A DNA stretch of 64,000 nt, taken from the NCBI RefSeq assembly GCF_011682055.1, contig NZ_JAAQOM010000005.1:248001-312000 (forward strand). The letters run 5' to 3'. Made by a program: the position numbers and the translations under genes. The notes under the pieces were generated by a model, which saw nothing but the letters and a program-made list of their open reading frames with translations, was not told the origin of the DNA and searched no databases. Position 1 is the first letter of the stretch; each line of letters starts with the position of its first letter. Of the stretch, positions 35,949 through 44,400 are shown one piece after another. The DNA is from Telluria antibiotica (GTDB lineage: Bacteria > Pseudomonadota > Gammaproteobacteria > Burkholderiales > Burkholderiaceae_D).

Positions 35949-37109
35949 ATGCTCAACGATCAACGCACCACGACACTCGCCATCTTCTGCAAGGTCGTCG
36001 ACAACTTCGGCGACATCGGCATCTGCTGGCGCCTCGCGCGCCAATTGCACCGCGAGCACGCGATCGCCGTCACCTTGTGGGTCGACGACCTCGCCAGCTT
36101 CCGCCGCATCTGGCCATCCGTCGCCACCGATGCGGCCGTGCAGGTCGTGGACGGCGTGAGGATCATGCACTGGCCCGACCAGGACGGCACGTTCCAGCCG
36201 GGCGACGTGGCGGACATCGTGATCGAATTCTTCGGCGTCGACATCCCGCCGGCCTATATCGCCGCGATGGCCCAGTGCGAGCCGCGTCCCGCGTGGATCA
36301 ATTATGAGGGCCTCACTGGCGAGGAATGGGTCGAGGGTTGCCATACGCTGCCGTCGATGCACCCGCGCCTGAAGCTGACCAAGCATTTCTTCTTCCCCGG
36401 CTTCACGCCGAAGACGGGCGGCCTGCTGCGCGAGCGCGGCCTGCTCGACGCGCGCGACCGTTTCCAGGCCGACTCCGCTGCACGCGCCGCGTTCCTCGCG
36501 GGCGTGGGCGTGACGGCGGATGAGATGATGGGGCGGGTGGTCAGCCTGTTCTGCTATCCGCATGCGCCCATCGCCGAGTTGTTCGCCGCCTGGCGCGACG
36601 GTGCGACGCCGCTGACGTGCCTCGTGCCGCAAGGCGTCGCGCGCGAACAGGTGAGTGCCTTCCTCGGCGCCGACCCGGTGCCGGGCGCGGTGGCGACGCA
36701 TGGCGGCCTGACCGTGCGCGTGATCCCGTTCCTGTCGCAGGATGATTACGACAGGCTGCTGTGGTCATGCGACGTGAACTTCGTCCGCGGCGAGGATTCC
36801 TGGGTGCGCGCGCAATGGGCCGGTCGCCCCTTCATCTGGCATATTTATCCGCAAGATGAAAACTTGCATCATGTTAAACTCCGCGCGTTCCTGCAAAAGT
36901 ACGCGGAAAACCTGGATAGCCTGATCGAATTTTCCCTGCGCTGGAATGGCGTGGAAGTGAACGCGCCGGCCGCTTGGCCGGCATTGTGGATGTCTCTGCA
37001 AGCCCAATCGCCGGCGATTGTCGCGCGCAATGTCGAATGGCAAACGCGGATGTTGGCGAACGGCGACTTGGTGAGCCATCTGCTGGATTTCGCCCGGTCG
37101 CTGCGGTAG
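35949..37109 (+). CDS. earP: EF-P arginine rhamnosyltransferase EarP
   Basis: 386 aa from the ATG at 35949; the longer frame runs through a tRNA. EarP (formerly DUF2331) transfers rhamnose from dTDP-rhamnose to Arg32 of elongation factor P, activating it to relieve polyproline stalling. The GT-B fold opens with IFCKVVDNFGDIGICWRLARQL; FFFPGFTPKTGGLLRE and GEDSWVRAQWAGRPFIWHIYPQ are family landmarks near the donor site. The substrate gene efp follows 66 bp downstream. dTDP-rhamnose genes are not in the window. Confidence 0.95.
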   Translation: MLNDQRTTTLAIFCKVVDNFGDIGICWRLARQLHREHAIAVTLWVDDLASFRRIWPSVATDAAVQVVDGVRIMHWPDQDGTFQPGDVADIVIEFFGVDIPPAYIAAMAQCEPRPAWINYEGLTGEEWVEGCHTLPSMHPRLKLTKHFFFPGFTPKTGGLLRERGLLDARDRFQADSAARAAFLAGVGVTADEMMGRVVSLFCYPHAPIAELFAAWRDGATPLTCLVPQGVAREQVSAFLGADPVPGAVATHGGLTVRVIPFLSQDDYDRLLWSCDVNFVRGEDSWVRAQWAGRPFIWHIYPQDENLHHVKLRAFLQKYAENLDSLIEFSLRWNGVEVNAPAAWPALWMSLQAQSPAIVARNVEWQTRMLANGDLVSHLLDFARSLR

Positions 37110-37175
37110 GCGACGGACGAGGAACATGGTATCATGCTTGATTACTGCAACTCATTTTTAGGTTAAAACCCTCCT

Positions 37176-37751
37176 ATGAAACCCGCAAAAGAAATCCGTG
37201 TCGGCAACATCATCATGGTTGATGCCAAGCCTTTCATCGTGCTGCGCTCCGACGTCAATGGCTCGAGCCGCACGGGCTTCACGTACAAGTGGAAGATGAA
37301 GAATCTTCTCACCAACGCACCGCTGGAAAACGTGTTCCGCGGCGACGACAAGTTCGACGTCGTCGTGCTGGACAAGAAGCCGGTGACCTATTCGTACTTC
37401 GCCGACCCGCTGTACGTCTTCATGGATGAAGAGTACAACCAGTACGAAATCGAAGAAGAAAACATGGGCGACGCCATCAACTACCTGAAAGACGGTATGG
37501 AATGCGAAGCCGTGTTCTACGACGGCAAGGCCATCTCGGTTGAACTGCCGATCACCATCGCGCGCCAGGTCATCTACACGGAACCGGCCGTCAAGGGCAA
37601 TACCTCGGGCAACGTCCTGAAGGAAGCCAAGATCGAAAACGCCATCGAATCGAAGCAGTTCACCATCCAGGTGCCGCTGTTCGTCAACCAGGACGACACC
37701 ATCGAGATCGATACCCGTACTGCCGAATACAAGAAAGTCGTCCGCAACTAA
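37176..37751 (+). CDS. efp: Elongation factor P, Arg32 (rhamnosylated) type
   Basis: 191 aa, three beta-barrel domains. EF-P binds between the P and E sites and rescues ribosomes stalled at PPG/PPP. The tip loop [12 protein letters not shown] carries Arg at residue 32, the EarP target; Lys-type EF-Ps have Lys here. [18 protein letters not shown] and the C-terminal [24 protein letters not shown] are conserved. A terminator follows. An insertion sequence begins 54 bp after the stop. Confidence 0.97.
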   Translation: MKPAKEIRVGNIIMVDAKPFIVLRSDVNGSSRTGFTYKWKMKNLLTNAPLENVFRGDDKFDVVVLDKKPVTYSYFADPLYVFMDEEYNQYEIEEENMGDAINYLKDGMECEAVFYDGKAISVELPITIARQVIYTEPAVKGNTSGNVLKEAKIENAIESKQFTIQVPLFVNQDDTIEIDTRTAEYKKVVRN

Positions 37752-37769
37752 GCCGACCGCTTTCCGCGA

Positions 37770-37801
37770 AAAAACGCTGTCCTTTGGGCAGCGTTTTTTT
37801 T
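37770..37801 (+). terminator. Terminator of efp
   Basis: AAAACGCTG/CAGCGTTTT stem (37771-37779, 37789-37797) running into a long T-run. The adjacent insertion sequence used this T-run as part of its target site. Confidence 0.9.
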
Positions 37802-37804
37802 CGT

Positions 37805-38867
37805 GGCTGTGTTCGCGATAATTCGGCGACACCGTCGTTTAGCCGAGCTGGGCCGCAGCGCACAACAGATGAGCCGGCGTCGTCAGGCGGCGTGCATCCA
37901 GCATCCGTTGCCATCCCGAATAATTGATCAGGTACCGACTTGCGACGCCGCGAAACCGCACCAGCCAGCTCTTGAAACGGCTGTGCCAGGCGTTCACGTT
38001 CTGCAGGTGAATCGCACCGCGCGCGCGTACGCCCGCCTTCACGTTCACCATCTCGTGCATGATGCCCGCTTGCCTGGCGAAGTGACGGTACGAGAGCGCC
38101 GAATCGCTGATCAAGAGGACGTCGGCCGGCAGCACAGGCTTGAGGCACTTTTCCAACTGCGCCACCGTCACCTGGCCGCGACCAGTGTGGAAATCGAGTG
38201 TCTGCCCGGTGCGATCGCGCGCGACGAGCAGGCAATCGTGCTCCTTATTGATGCCGCGCTTCGTCGCGACGCCACCGCGCTTCCTCGGCTTGCGCGTCAT
38301 GTTGCGCGATCCCTTCTGCGATTCCAGGCGGTACGTCTCGTCCGCCTCGACGATGGCAGTCAGGATAGATGGCCGATGGCGCCCGGCACGAAGCGATGGC
38401 GCCACCTGAAACTGGTCGTGCGATGCACGCCGACGGCGCGCGCCGCCTTGCGCACGGTACGGGACTCGAGCACGCACTGCAGATACGCCAGCCAATGCTC
38501 TTTCTTCCGTAGCCTTGCGAGCGGGGTTCCGGTGAGTGCGTTATAGCTGCGTCCGCAGCCGAGGCAGCGAAAACGCTGCAGGCCGCTGGCCTGGCCGCAG
38601 CGGTGGGCGCGGGGACAAGCGCAGCGAGGACACGGCCGTCCTCGCGCAGCCTGCTCGATCAGGGCGATACACTCGTCAGGATGGGCGATGCCCGCGATCC
38701 ATTTCCGCAACCGGGCCAGGTCGGTGGCGGAGAACGGGATCGCGGTCAATTGGGCAAATACATCGTCGAACGGCACGGCGCGCATCGTGATTCCTCATGA
38801 GCTAACTCGACGATACGTATGACCGCTGCAACAAATTTCAGTTCACATAACTACCGCGAACACAGCC
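37805..38867. mobile_element. IS1595-family insertion sequence (ISXO2-like), 1063 bp
   Basis: The ends GGCTGTGTTCGCGATAATT (37805-37823) and AACTACCGCGAACACAGCC (38849-38867) are inverted repeats matching at 17 of 19 positions. Flanks TTTTTCGT and TTTTTCAT are an 8-bp target duplication with one change, the size expected for IS1595. The single transposase gene inside is frameshifted. It lies between efp and an amidase gene, in intergenic DNA. No passenger gene is present. Confidence 0.9.
37839..38785 (-). pseudogene. IS1595-type transposase, disrupted by a frameshift
   Basis: Two overlapping frames together make one ISXO2-like transposase. The first (38785 to 38360) has a zinc ribbon (CPRC, then CLGC) and a helix-turn-helix ending TTSFRWRHRFV. 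The second carries the catalytic part: IVEADETYRLESQKGSR (first Asp), LLISDSALSY (second Asp), and NAWHSRFKSWLVRFRGVASRYL. The shift falls near 38370-38400. IS1595 transposases are normally one frame and no slippery heptamer is obvious, so inactivation or a sequencing error is more likely than programmed frameshifting. Confidence 0.85.
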
Positions 38868-38950
38868 TTTTTCATCCATATGTCCGACACGGCCGCGTGT
38901 CACATCGGCAAGATTGCTGTTATGCTGAGGCATTCTTCCAGGGAGGATGC

Positions 38951-40555
38951 ATGGATCGCAGGAATTTCGTTCGACTGGGCGTGGCCGCCGCATCGGCCTC
39001 GACGATGGCGAGTACGGCAACCGCGGCGCGGGTCGGGATCATGGCACCCGACGCCGTGCTCGACGCCGGCGTACGCGAACAGCAGGCGCTGATGGAGGCC
39101 GGCAAGCAGACGTCGACGACGCTCGTGCGGCGTTACCTGGCACGCATCGCCGCCGTCGACAAGGCGGGGCCGCGGCTGAACGCCATCATCGAACTGAATC
39201 CCGACGCGCTCACGATCGCCGCCGGCCTCGACCGCGAACGCAAGGCCGGCACAGTGCGCGGCCCGCTGCACGGCATCCCCGTCCTGTTGAAGGACAATAT
39301 CGCGACGGCCGACAAGATGAGCACGAGCGCCGGCTCGCTCGCGCTGGCTGGCGTGCGCGCCGCGCATGACGCATTCGTCGCGGCGCGCCTGCGCGCGGCC
39401 GGCGCCGTCATCCTCGGCAAGACGAATTTGTCGGAGTGGGCGAACATGCGCTCCACGCATTCCGTCAGCGGCTGGAGCGGCCGCGGCGGGCTGACGCGCA
39501 ATCCGTATGCGCTCGACCGCAACACGAGCGGTTCCAGTTCCGGCTCCGGAGCCGCGATGGCGGCTGCGCTCGCCACGCTCGCCGTCGGCACGGAGACGGA
39601 CGGCTCGATCGTGTCGCCCGCATCGATTTGCGGCATCGTCGGCATCAAGCCCACGCTGGGCCTCGTCAGCCGCAGCGGCATCATCCCCATCGCCCATTCG
39701 CAGGACACGGCCGGCCCGATGACGCGTACCGTCGCCGACGCCGCGCTGCTGCTTGCCGCCATGGCGGGCGCCGATACGGACGATGCCGCGACGGCGATGG
39801 CGCCGGCAGCAGGCAAGGCGGCCGACTACGCCGCGGCCTTACGCACGGACGGCTTGCGGGGCAAGCGTCTTGGCGTCGCACGCAATTTCTTCGGCAATAG
39901 CCCGGCCGTCGATGCCGTCATCGACGCGGAACTGGCCGTCCTGAAAGCGCAGGGCGCGACGCTCGTTGATGTCAAGGTGCCCAATGTCGACAAGTACGGC
40001 GACACGGAACTCGAAGTGCTGCTGTCCGAATTCCGGCCCGACCTGGAAGCGTACCTGGCGCGCTACGCACCGCACGCGCCGGTCAAGACGATGGCCGACG
40101 TGATCGCCTTCAACGACAAGCACGCCGCGCAGGAGCTGCGCCACTTCGGCCAAGAACACTTGGTCGCCGCGCAGGCGCGCCCCGGCCTCGACGCCGAGGC
40201 CTACCGCGATGCGCTCGCCGCCAACCACCGCTACAGCCGCGAGGAGGGCATCGACGCGATCCTGCGCGAGGAAAAACTGGATGCCCTCGTCGCGCCGACC
40301 GGCGGCACCGGCTGGCTGACCGACTACATCAACGGCGACCACGACGGCCCGGGCTTTTCGACGCCGGCCGCCGTCGCCGGCTATCCGCACGTGACGGTGC
40401 CTGCGGGCCAGGTGCACGGGCTTCCCGTCGGCCTGTCGTTCGTCGGCACCGCGTGGAGCGAAGCCACGCTGATCGGCATGGCGTACGCGTACGAGCAGGC
40501 GAGCCGGCGCCGCCGTCCGCCCACATTCGCCGCATCCGTCAACGTGAAAGCGTGA
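38951..40555 (+). CDS. Amidase signature enzyme with Tat-like signal peptide
   Basis: 534 aa from the ATG at 38951, which follows GGGAGGA. Residues 1-28 are a signal peptide with RRNFVRLG, a Tat-type twin arginine. The amidase-signature triad is visible: Lys in PVLLKDNI, cis-Ser and nucleophile Ser in the Gly/Ser-rich TSGSSSGSGAAMAAALA, with VGTETDGSIVSPAS following. It hydrolyses amide bonds of unknown substrates, probably in the periplasm. The upstream frame extension is insertion-sequence DNA. It converges end to end with the MFS gene. Confidence 0.92.
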   Translation: MDRRNFVRLGVAAASASTMASTATAARVGIMAPDAVLDAGVREQQALMEAGKQTSTTLVRRYLARIAAVDKAGPRLNAIIELNPDALTIAAGLDRERKAGTVRGPLHGIPVLLKDNIATADKMSTSAGSLALAGVRAAHDAFVAARLRAAGAVILGKTNLSEWANMRSTHSVSGWSGRGGLTRNPYALDRNTSGSSSGSGAAMAAALATLAVGTETDGSIVSPASICGIVGIKPTLGLVSRSGIIPIAHSQDTAGPMTRTVADAALLLAAMAGADTDDAATAMAPAAGKAADYAAALRTDGLRGKRLGVARNFFGNSPAVDAVIDAELAVLKAQGATLVDVKVPNVDKYGDTELEVLLSEFRPDLEAYLARYAPHAPVKTMADVIAFNDKHAAQELRHFGQEHLVAAQARPGLDAEAYRDALAANHRYSREEGIDAILREEKLDALVAPTGGTGWLTDYINGDHDGPGFSTPAAVAGYPHVTVPAGQVHGLPVGLSFVGTAWSEATLIGMAYAYEQASRRRRPPTFAASVNVKA

Positions 40556-41983
40556 TCAGCGGTCGGCCGCTTCGGCAGCGTCGCGCTTGACCCAGACGAA
40601 CGCGCAGACGCTGGCCGCCAGCGCCGTCGCCGCGCACACGGCCATCGCAAGATGAAACGGCGGGAGCAGGGCGCGGCCTTGCGCCGTCAGCACGGCACCC
40701 AGCAACGCCGTCGCGATCAGCCCGCCGCCGCGTGCGACGGCGCTGTTGAAGCCGGACGCGATACCCGTGTGGCTGCCGTCCACCGATGACAGCACGGCCG
40801 TCGTCAGCGGCGCCGCCACGCCAGCCATGCCGATGGCGATGACGAGGATCGCGGGCAGTACCGTCGTCGCATAGCCGCCCGCGCCCACGCGCATGCCCAG
40901 CAGGAAGCCGCCCGCCACGAGGAGCGCCCCGATCGCCAGCGGCAGCCGCGTCCCGTGCTTCCCCGCCACCCTGCCCATGATCGGCGAGCCGATGGCGAGC
41001 ACGACGGGAAACGGGAGCAGCGCGGCGCCCGCCTGTTTCGCCGAATACTGCAGGGCCTGGATCAGCACGTACGGTACGAGCAGCATCAGCGCGCCCAGCG
41101 CGCCGTACAGCAGGAACGTCATCAGGTTCAGTCCGGAAAAGCTGCCGGACGCGAACAGCTTCAAAGGCAGCATCGCGTTGTCGCCTGCGCGCCGCTCGAT
41201 CCAGAGGAAGGCGAGGAGCACGAGCGCGCCGGCGCCCATCGCGACGGCGGATGCCGTCGACACGCCCTTGTCGGCGGACGCGGCGGCGAGGCCCCACGTC
41301 AGGCTGCCGAGACCGACGCTGGCGAGCAGCGCGCCGGCCGGGTCGAGCGCGACGGGCTTGTCCGCGCGCGGCACGCGCACGTAGCGCCAGCCCAGCAGCA
41401 TCGCCAGCGCCGCGATCGGCAGATTGATGTAGAAGACGGCGCGCCAGCCGACCGTGTCGATCAGCCAGCCGCCCAGCAGCGGCCCGATCGCGCCCGCGGC
41501 GGCGCCTGCGGCGGCCCAGATCCCGATCGCGCGGCCGCGCGCCTTGCCGTCGAACGTTGCGCCGAGGATCGCGAGACTGTTCGGCAGCAGCAGCGCCGCA
41601 CCGATCCCTTGCGCCACGCGGCCGCCGACGAGCAGCCACAGCTGCGGCGCCAGTGCGCACAACAGTGAGGCCAGCGCGAATGTCGCGATGCCGGCGAGCA
41701 GGATGCGGCGGCGGCCGTAGCGGTCGCCCGCGGCACCGCCCAGCAGCAGCAACGAGCTCAGCGGCAGGAGATAGCCGTTCACGACCCACGACAGGTCGGC
41801 GCCGCCGCCGTCCAGGTCGCGGCCGATGGCGGCGAGGCCCACGTTGACGACGGAACCGTCGATGAACGCGAGGCTGCTCGCGAGGATCGAGGTGGCGAGT
41901 ACGAGGTGCGGATGGGCGGCGTGGCCGCGGACCGGCGTGCTGTCGGCGAGCAGGCGGTCGCAATGGGCGGGCAGGGTGCTCAT
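40556..41983 (-). CDS. MFS transporter, DHA2 (EmrB/QacA) family
   Basis: 475 aa from the ATG at 41983; extension upstream has no membrane segments. Fourteen membrane helices are expected. The first-loop motif is GDRYGRRRILLAG and motif C-like Gly/Ala patterns (GIGAALLLPNSLAI, then IGPLLGGWLIDTVGWRAVFYINLP) mark a drug:proton antiporter. FIDGSVVNVGLAAI in helix 1 is typical of DHA2. It probably exports a toxic compound. No regulator or membrane-fusion partner is adjacent. Its stop touches that of the amidase gene. Confidence 0.93.
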   Translation of the reverse strand: MSTLPAHCDRLLADSTPVRGHAAHPHLVLATSILASSLAFIDGSVVNVGLAAIGRDLDGGGADLSWVVNGYLLPLSSLLLLGGAAGDRYGRRRILLAGIATFALASLLCALAPQLWLLVGGRVAQGIGAALLLPNSLAILGATFDGKARGRAIGIWAAAGAAAGAIGPLLGGWLIDTVGWRAVFYINLPIAALAMLLGWRYVRVPRADKPVALDPAGALLASVGLGSLTWGLAAASADKGVSTASAVAMGAGALVLLAFLWIERRAGDNAMLPLKLFASGSFSGLNLMTFLLYGALGALMLLVPYVLIQALQYSAKQAGAALLPFPVVLAIGSPIMGRVAGKHGTRLPLAIGALLVAGGFLLGMRVGAGGYATTVLPAILVIAIGMAGVAAPLTTAVLSSVDGSHTGIASGFNSAVARGGGLIATALLGAVLTAQGRALLPPFHLAMAVCAATALAASVCAFVWVKRDAAEAADR

Positions 41984-42069
41984 GGGCGGTTCCCGGACAG
42001 TCGACCGGGCATGGCGGCGATGCGCAAGTGTAGCCGGACCCGGCGATTGGGGCGCGCACGCGCCCGTTG

Positions 42070-42606
42070 TCAGCGTGGCGCCGCCGCCTGCTTTGCTTTG
42101 GTGAATACGGGGCCCCACAGTGGATGGCCGTGTTCGCCCGGTGCGAGGTCGAACGAGGGATCGAGGCGCAGCGCCCGGTCGAACGCCTGGCGGCATGGGC
42201 CCGGCCGCGACGTCACGCAATAGCTGAACGCGAGGTATTTCAGCGCCTGCAGGCGCGTGGCGAGCGGCCCGTTGTTGACGTCGCGCGCGGACAGCCGCCG
42301 GATCGCGCCGTTGTAGTCGCCATCGTTGTACAGGCGGATGCCTTCCTGCAGGCCGTTGGCGGGTGCCGGCGCCTCGTCGCGCTCGCGTTCCCGCTCGCGT
42401 GGCTTCTCTTTCGGCCGCGGGGGCGCTTCGCGCACGACGACGGGCGGCGGCTCCCGTTCCGCCGTCGCGGTGGCCTTCGGATGCGTGGGCGTGCGTGCCT
42501 GGGTCTTGTCAAAGCCCGGGAAGCCGGCGCAACCGCCGAGCAGGGCGGCCGCCGCGGCGAGCAACACGGCGTGGACGATGGGGCGGGCGGGACGCTGGAT
42601 ATTCAT
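42070..42606 (-). CDS. TssQ-like lipoprotein (T6SS-associated family)
   Basis: 178 aa. The lipobox is LLGGC (Cys near residue 26), followed by an Arg/Glu/Pro-rich linker and a C-terminal domain GLQEGIRLYNDGDYNGAIRRLS with TPR-like helices ending near LWGPVFTKA. It resembles lipoproteins called TssQ in type VI secretion loci; I am moderately sure. No T6SS structural gene is in the window. It lies 43 bp downstream of the pseudokinase gene, so the two probably form an operon. Confidence 0.6.
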   Translation of the reverse strand: MNIQRPARPIVHAVLLAAAAALLGGCAGFPGFDKTQARTPTHPKATATAEREPPPVVVREAPPRPKEKPRERERERDEAPAPANGLQEGIRLYNDGDYNGAIRRLSARDVNNGPLATRLQALKYLAFSYCVTSRPGPCRQAFDRALRLDPSFDLAPGEHGHPLWGPVFTKAKQAAAPR

Positions 42607-42649
42607 CGGTCTCCGGTCGAAGGGTCCGGGCGCGGTCGCCGGGACGGGT

Positions 42650-44287
42650 TCATCGGGGCGCCTCGTTGAAGTCGACGTGGATCCGGCCGTCGCCGTTCGC
42701 CGTGTCGATCTCCAGCACGCGGTCGTGGAAGTTCGGGTTCGTGACCCGGATCGCGTGGCGGCCGGGCGTCAACTCGAGGCGCTTGACGGGCGGGCTGACG
42801 CCGCGGTCGACGCCGTCCACGTAGACGACGCCCCACGGTTGAATGTGCAGCTTGTACAGATTGCCGTTCGGCGTCACGACGACGCCGGGCAGCGGTGTTG
42901 TTGCCGCGCTGGCCGCCGGCGCGGGGTTTTGCGCGGCGGCTGCGGGTGCATCATCCGTGATGAAGGTGCCCGGGGCCACGCCTGGAGCGGACTGGCCCGC
43001 GCTGCTGGCCGTCGTGCCGGCCGTCCCGCTGCCTGCCGCGCCGCTCGCAGGATTGGCGCCGGCCGCGGGCGGCGCGCTGGCCGCATCCTGGCCGGCACGC
43101 GTGCCGTCGCCTTGCTGCGGCAAGGTCAGCACGATGTGGTCGAACGAGCCGGAGTCGCGCATCTCCGCGAACAGGACGGCGCCGAGCGCGACGACGATGG
43201 CGGCGCCGGCCGCGATGGCCCAGCGTTGCCGGCTCGTGAGCGTGACGCGCCGGCGCGGCAGGTCGGCGTCGGGCACGATGGCGTGGGCGTGGGCGTGGGC
43301 GTGGGCGTGGGCGGGTGCCGGGCTGGCGGATGCCGGGGCGATGACAGGTGCTGGCTCGGGTGGCGGGACGGCAGCCGTGGCTGGTGCGACGTCGGATGCG
43401 GCGTCGAGTGCGCGCTCGTGCTCATGCGCGTTCTCGACCGCGACGTGGCGTGAGAGGTCGGCGGCAGAATCCGTTGCGGCGTCGAGTGCGGGGTCGTGCG
43501 CGTATTCGGCCGCGTTGTGGCGTGAGACGTCGGCTGCGGAACCGGTTGCGGCGTCGAGTGCGCGGTCGTGCGCGTGTCCGGCCGCGATGCCACGTGAGAG
43601 GTTGGTGGCGAGGTCGGGTGCGGCGGCGTGGGCGCGGTCGTTGGCGGGATCCGGTACGGTGCCGCCTGCGAGATCGTGCGCGACGTCGGCTGCGGCGTCG
43701 TGCGTGCGCGTGGGCGCGGCCTCAGGCACGCGATCGGCCGCGAGCCCGGACGTCGCGTCGGGCGCGCCCACGTCGGCCGGCCACGGCGCCAGCGGGTCGT
43801 CGGGGAACGCGGCGCCGGCGGGGCGGCCGGGCGGCACGATGCCGAGCAGCCCGCGCAAGTCGTCGATCGTGCGCGGACGGCGCGCCGGGTCGGGGTCCAT
43901 GCAGCGGTCGACGGCGTTGACGAGCGAGTCGCTGTAGCCTTCCGCGCGGCCCGCGAGCGGGCCCATGGGGGCGAGCTCGCACGTGATGGCGTAGTGGACG
44001 ACGCGCGCCAGCGCATTGAGGTCGTCGGCTTCGTGTCCATCCGCCGGGCCATCGTCCGACGGGACCAGCAGCGGTTCGCCGTTCTCGTGGAACACGATCG
44101 TGTCGGGCGTGATGGCCCGGTGCGGCATGTGCATCGCGTACTGCAGTTCGAGCGACTGCAGCGTCTTGCGGAAGATCTTGCGGCACCAGGCTTCGTTGAC
44201 CTGCTCGGGACTGTATTCGACGATGTCCCTGACGCTGCGGCCTTCGAGGTGCTGCGGTTCCGGTCCGATGGTAGTAGGGCTGGTCAT
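42650..44287 (-). CDS. Pseudokinase-transmembrane-PEGA domain protein
   Basis: 545 aa from the ATG at 44287. Residues ~25-150 look like a protein kinase C-lobe without an N-lobe: HRAITPDTIVF replaces HRDLKPxNIL, losing the catalytic Asp and Lys, while DLNALARVVHYAI and CMDPDPARRPRTIDDLRGLLG keep the closing helices. Residues ~215-330 are low-complexity with 24-26-residue repeats and an (HA)n run. A membrane helix spans ~352-375 and an extracytoplasmic PEGA domain ~465-545 (VVYVDGVDRGVSPP, LTPGRHAIRV). It is probably a signalling or scaffold protein, not an enzyme. Confidence 0.8.
   Translation of the reverse strand: MTSPTTIGPEPQHLEGRSVRDIVEYSPEQVNEAWCRKIFRKTLQSLELQYAMHMPHRAITPDTIVFHENGEPLLVPSDDGPADGHEADDLNALARVVHYAITCELAPMGPLAGRAEGYSDSLVNAVDRCMDPDPARRPRTIDDLRGLLGIVPPGRPAGAAFPDDPLAPWPADVGAPDATSGLAADRVPEAAPTRTHDAAADVAHDLAGGTVPDPANDRAHAAAPDLATNLSRGIAAGHAHDRALDAATGSAADVSRHNAAEYAHDPALDAATDSAADLSRHVAVENAHEHERALDAASDVAPATAAVPPPEPAPVIAPASASPAPAHAHAHAHAHAIVPDADLPRRRVTLTSRQRWAIAAGAAIVVALGAVLFAEMRDSGSFDHIVLTLPQQGDGTRAGQDAASAPPAAGANPASGAAGSGTAGTTASSAGQSAPGVAPGTFITDDAPAAAAQNPAPAASAATTPLPGVVVTPNGNLYKLHIQPWGVVYVDGVDRGVSPPVKRLELTPGRHAIRVTNPNFHDRVLEIDTANGDGRIHVDFNEAPR
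43398..43625. repeat. 72-78-bp coding tandem repeats in the pseudokinase linker
   Basis: The 16-base phrase GCGGCGTCGAGTGCG(C/G) recurs at 43398, 43476 and 43548, spaced 78 and 72 bp. The encoded unit is LDAATxSAADxSRH with an AHD element. A partial unit follows to about 43625. A separate short GGGCGT repeat near 43280-43312 encodes the His-Ala run. Confidence 0.8.
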
Positions 44288-44400
44288 TGTGCTAAGGCGT
44301 GGGCTTGGCAAAATCATGCCAGATTTGCAGCTTGCATGCCTGCGCTCAACTCAACCGTGCGCACCTGTTACAAATGTTACAAAGCGGACCGCCCGTCGTC

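Noticed and set aside
38370-38400. Programmed frameshift in the IS1595 transposase
   Set aside because: No slippery heptamer or A-run is visible and the family normally uses one frame.
38819-38950. Upstream extension of the amidase
   Set aside because: It runs through the insertion-sequence end; the ATG at 38951 has a strong ribosome site and a signal peptide.
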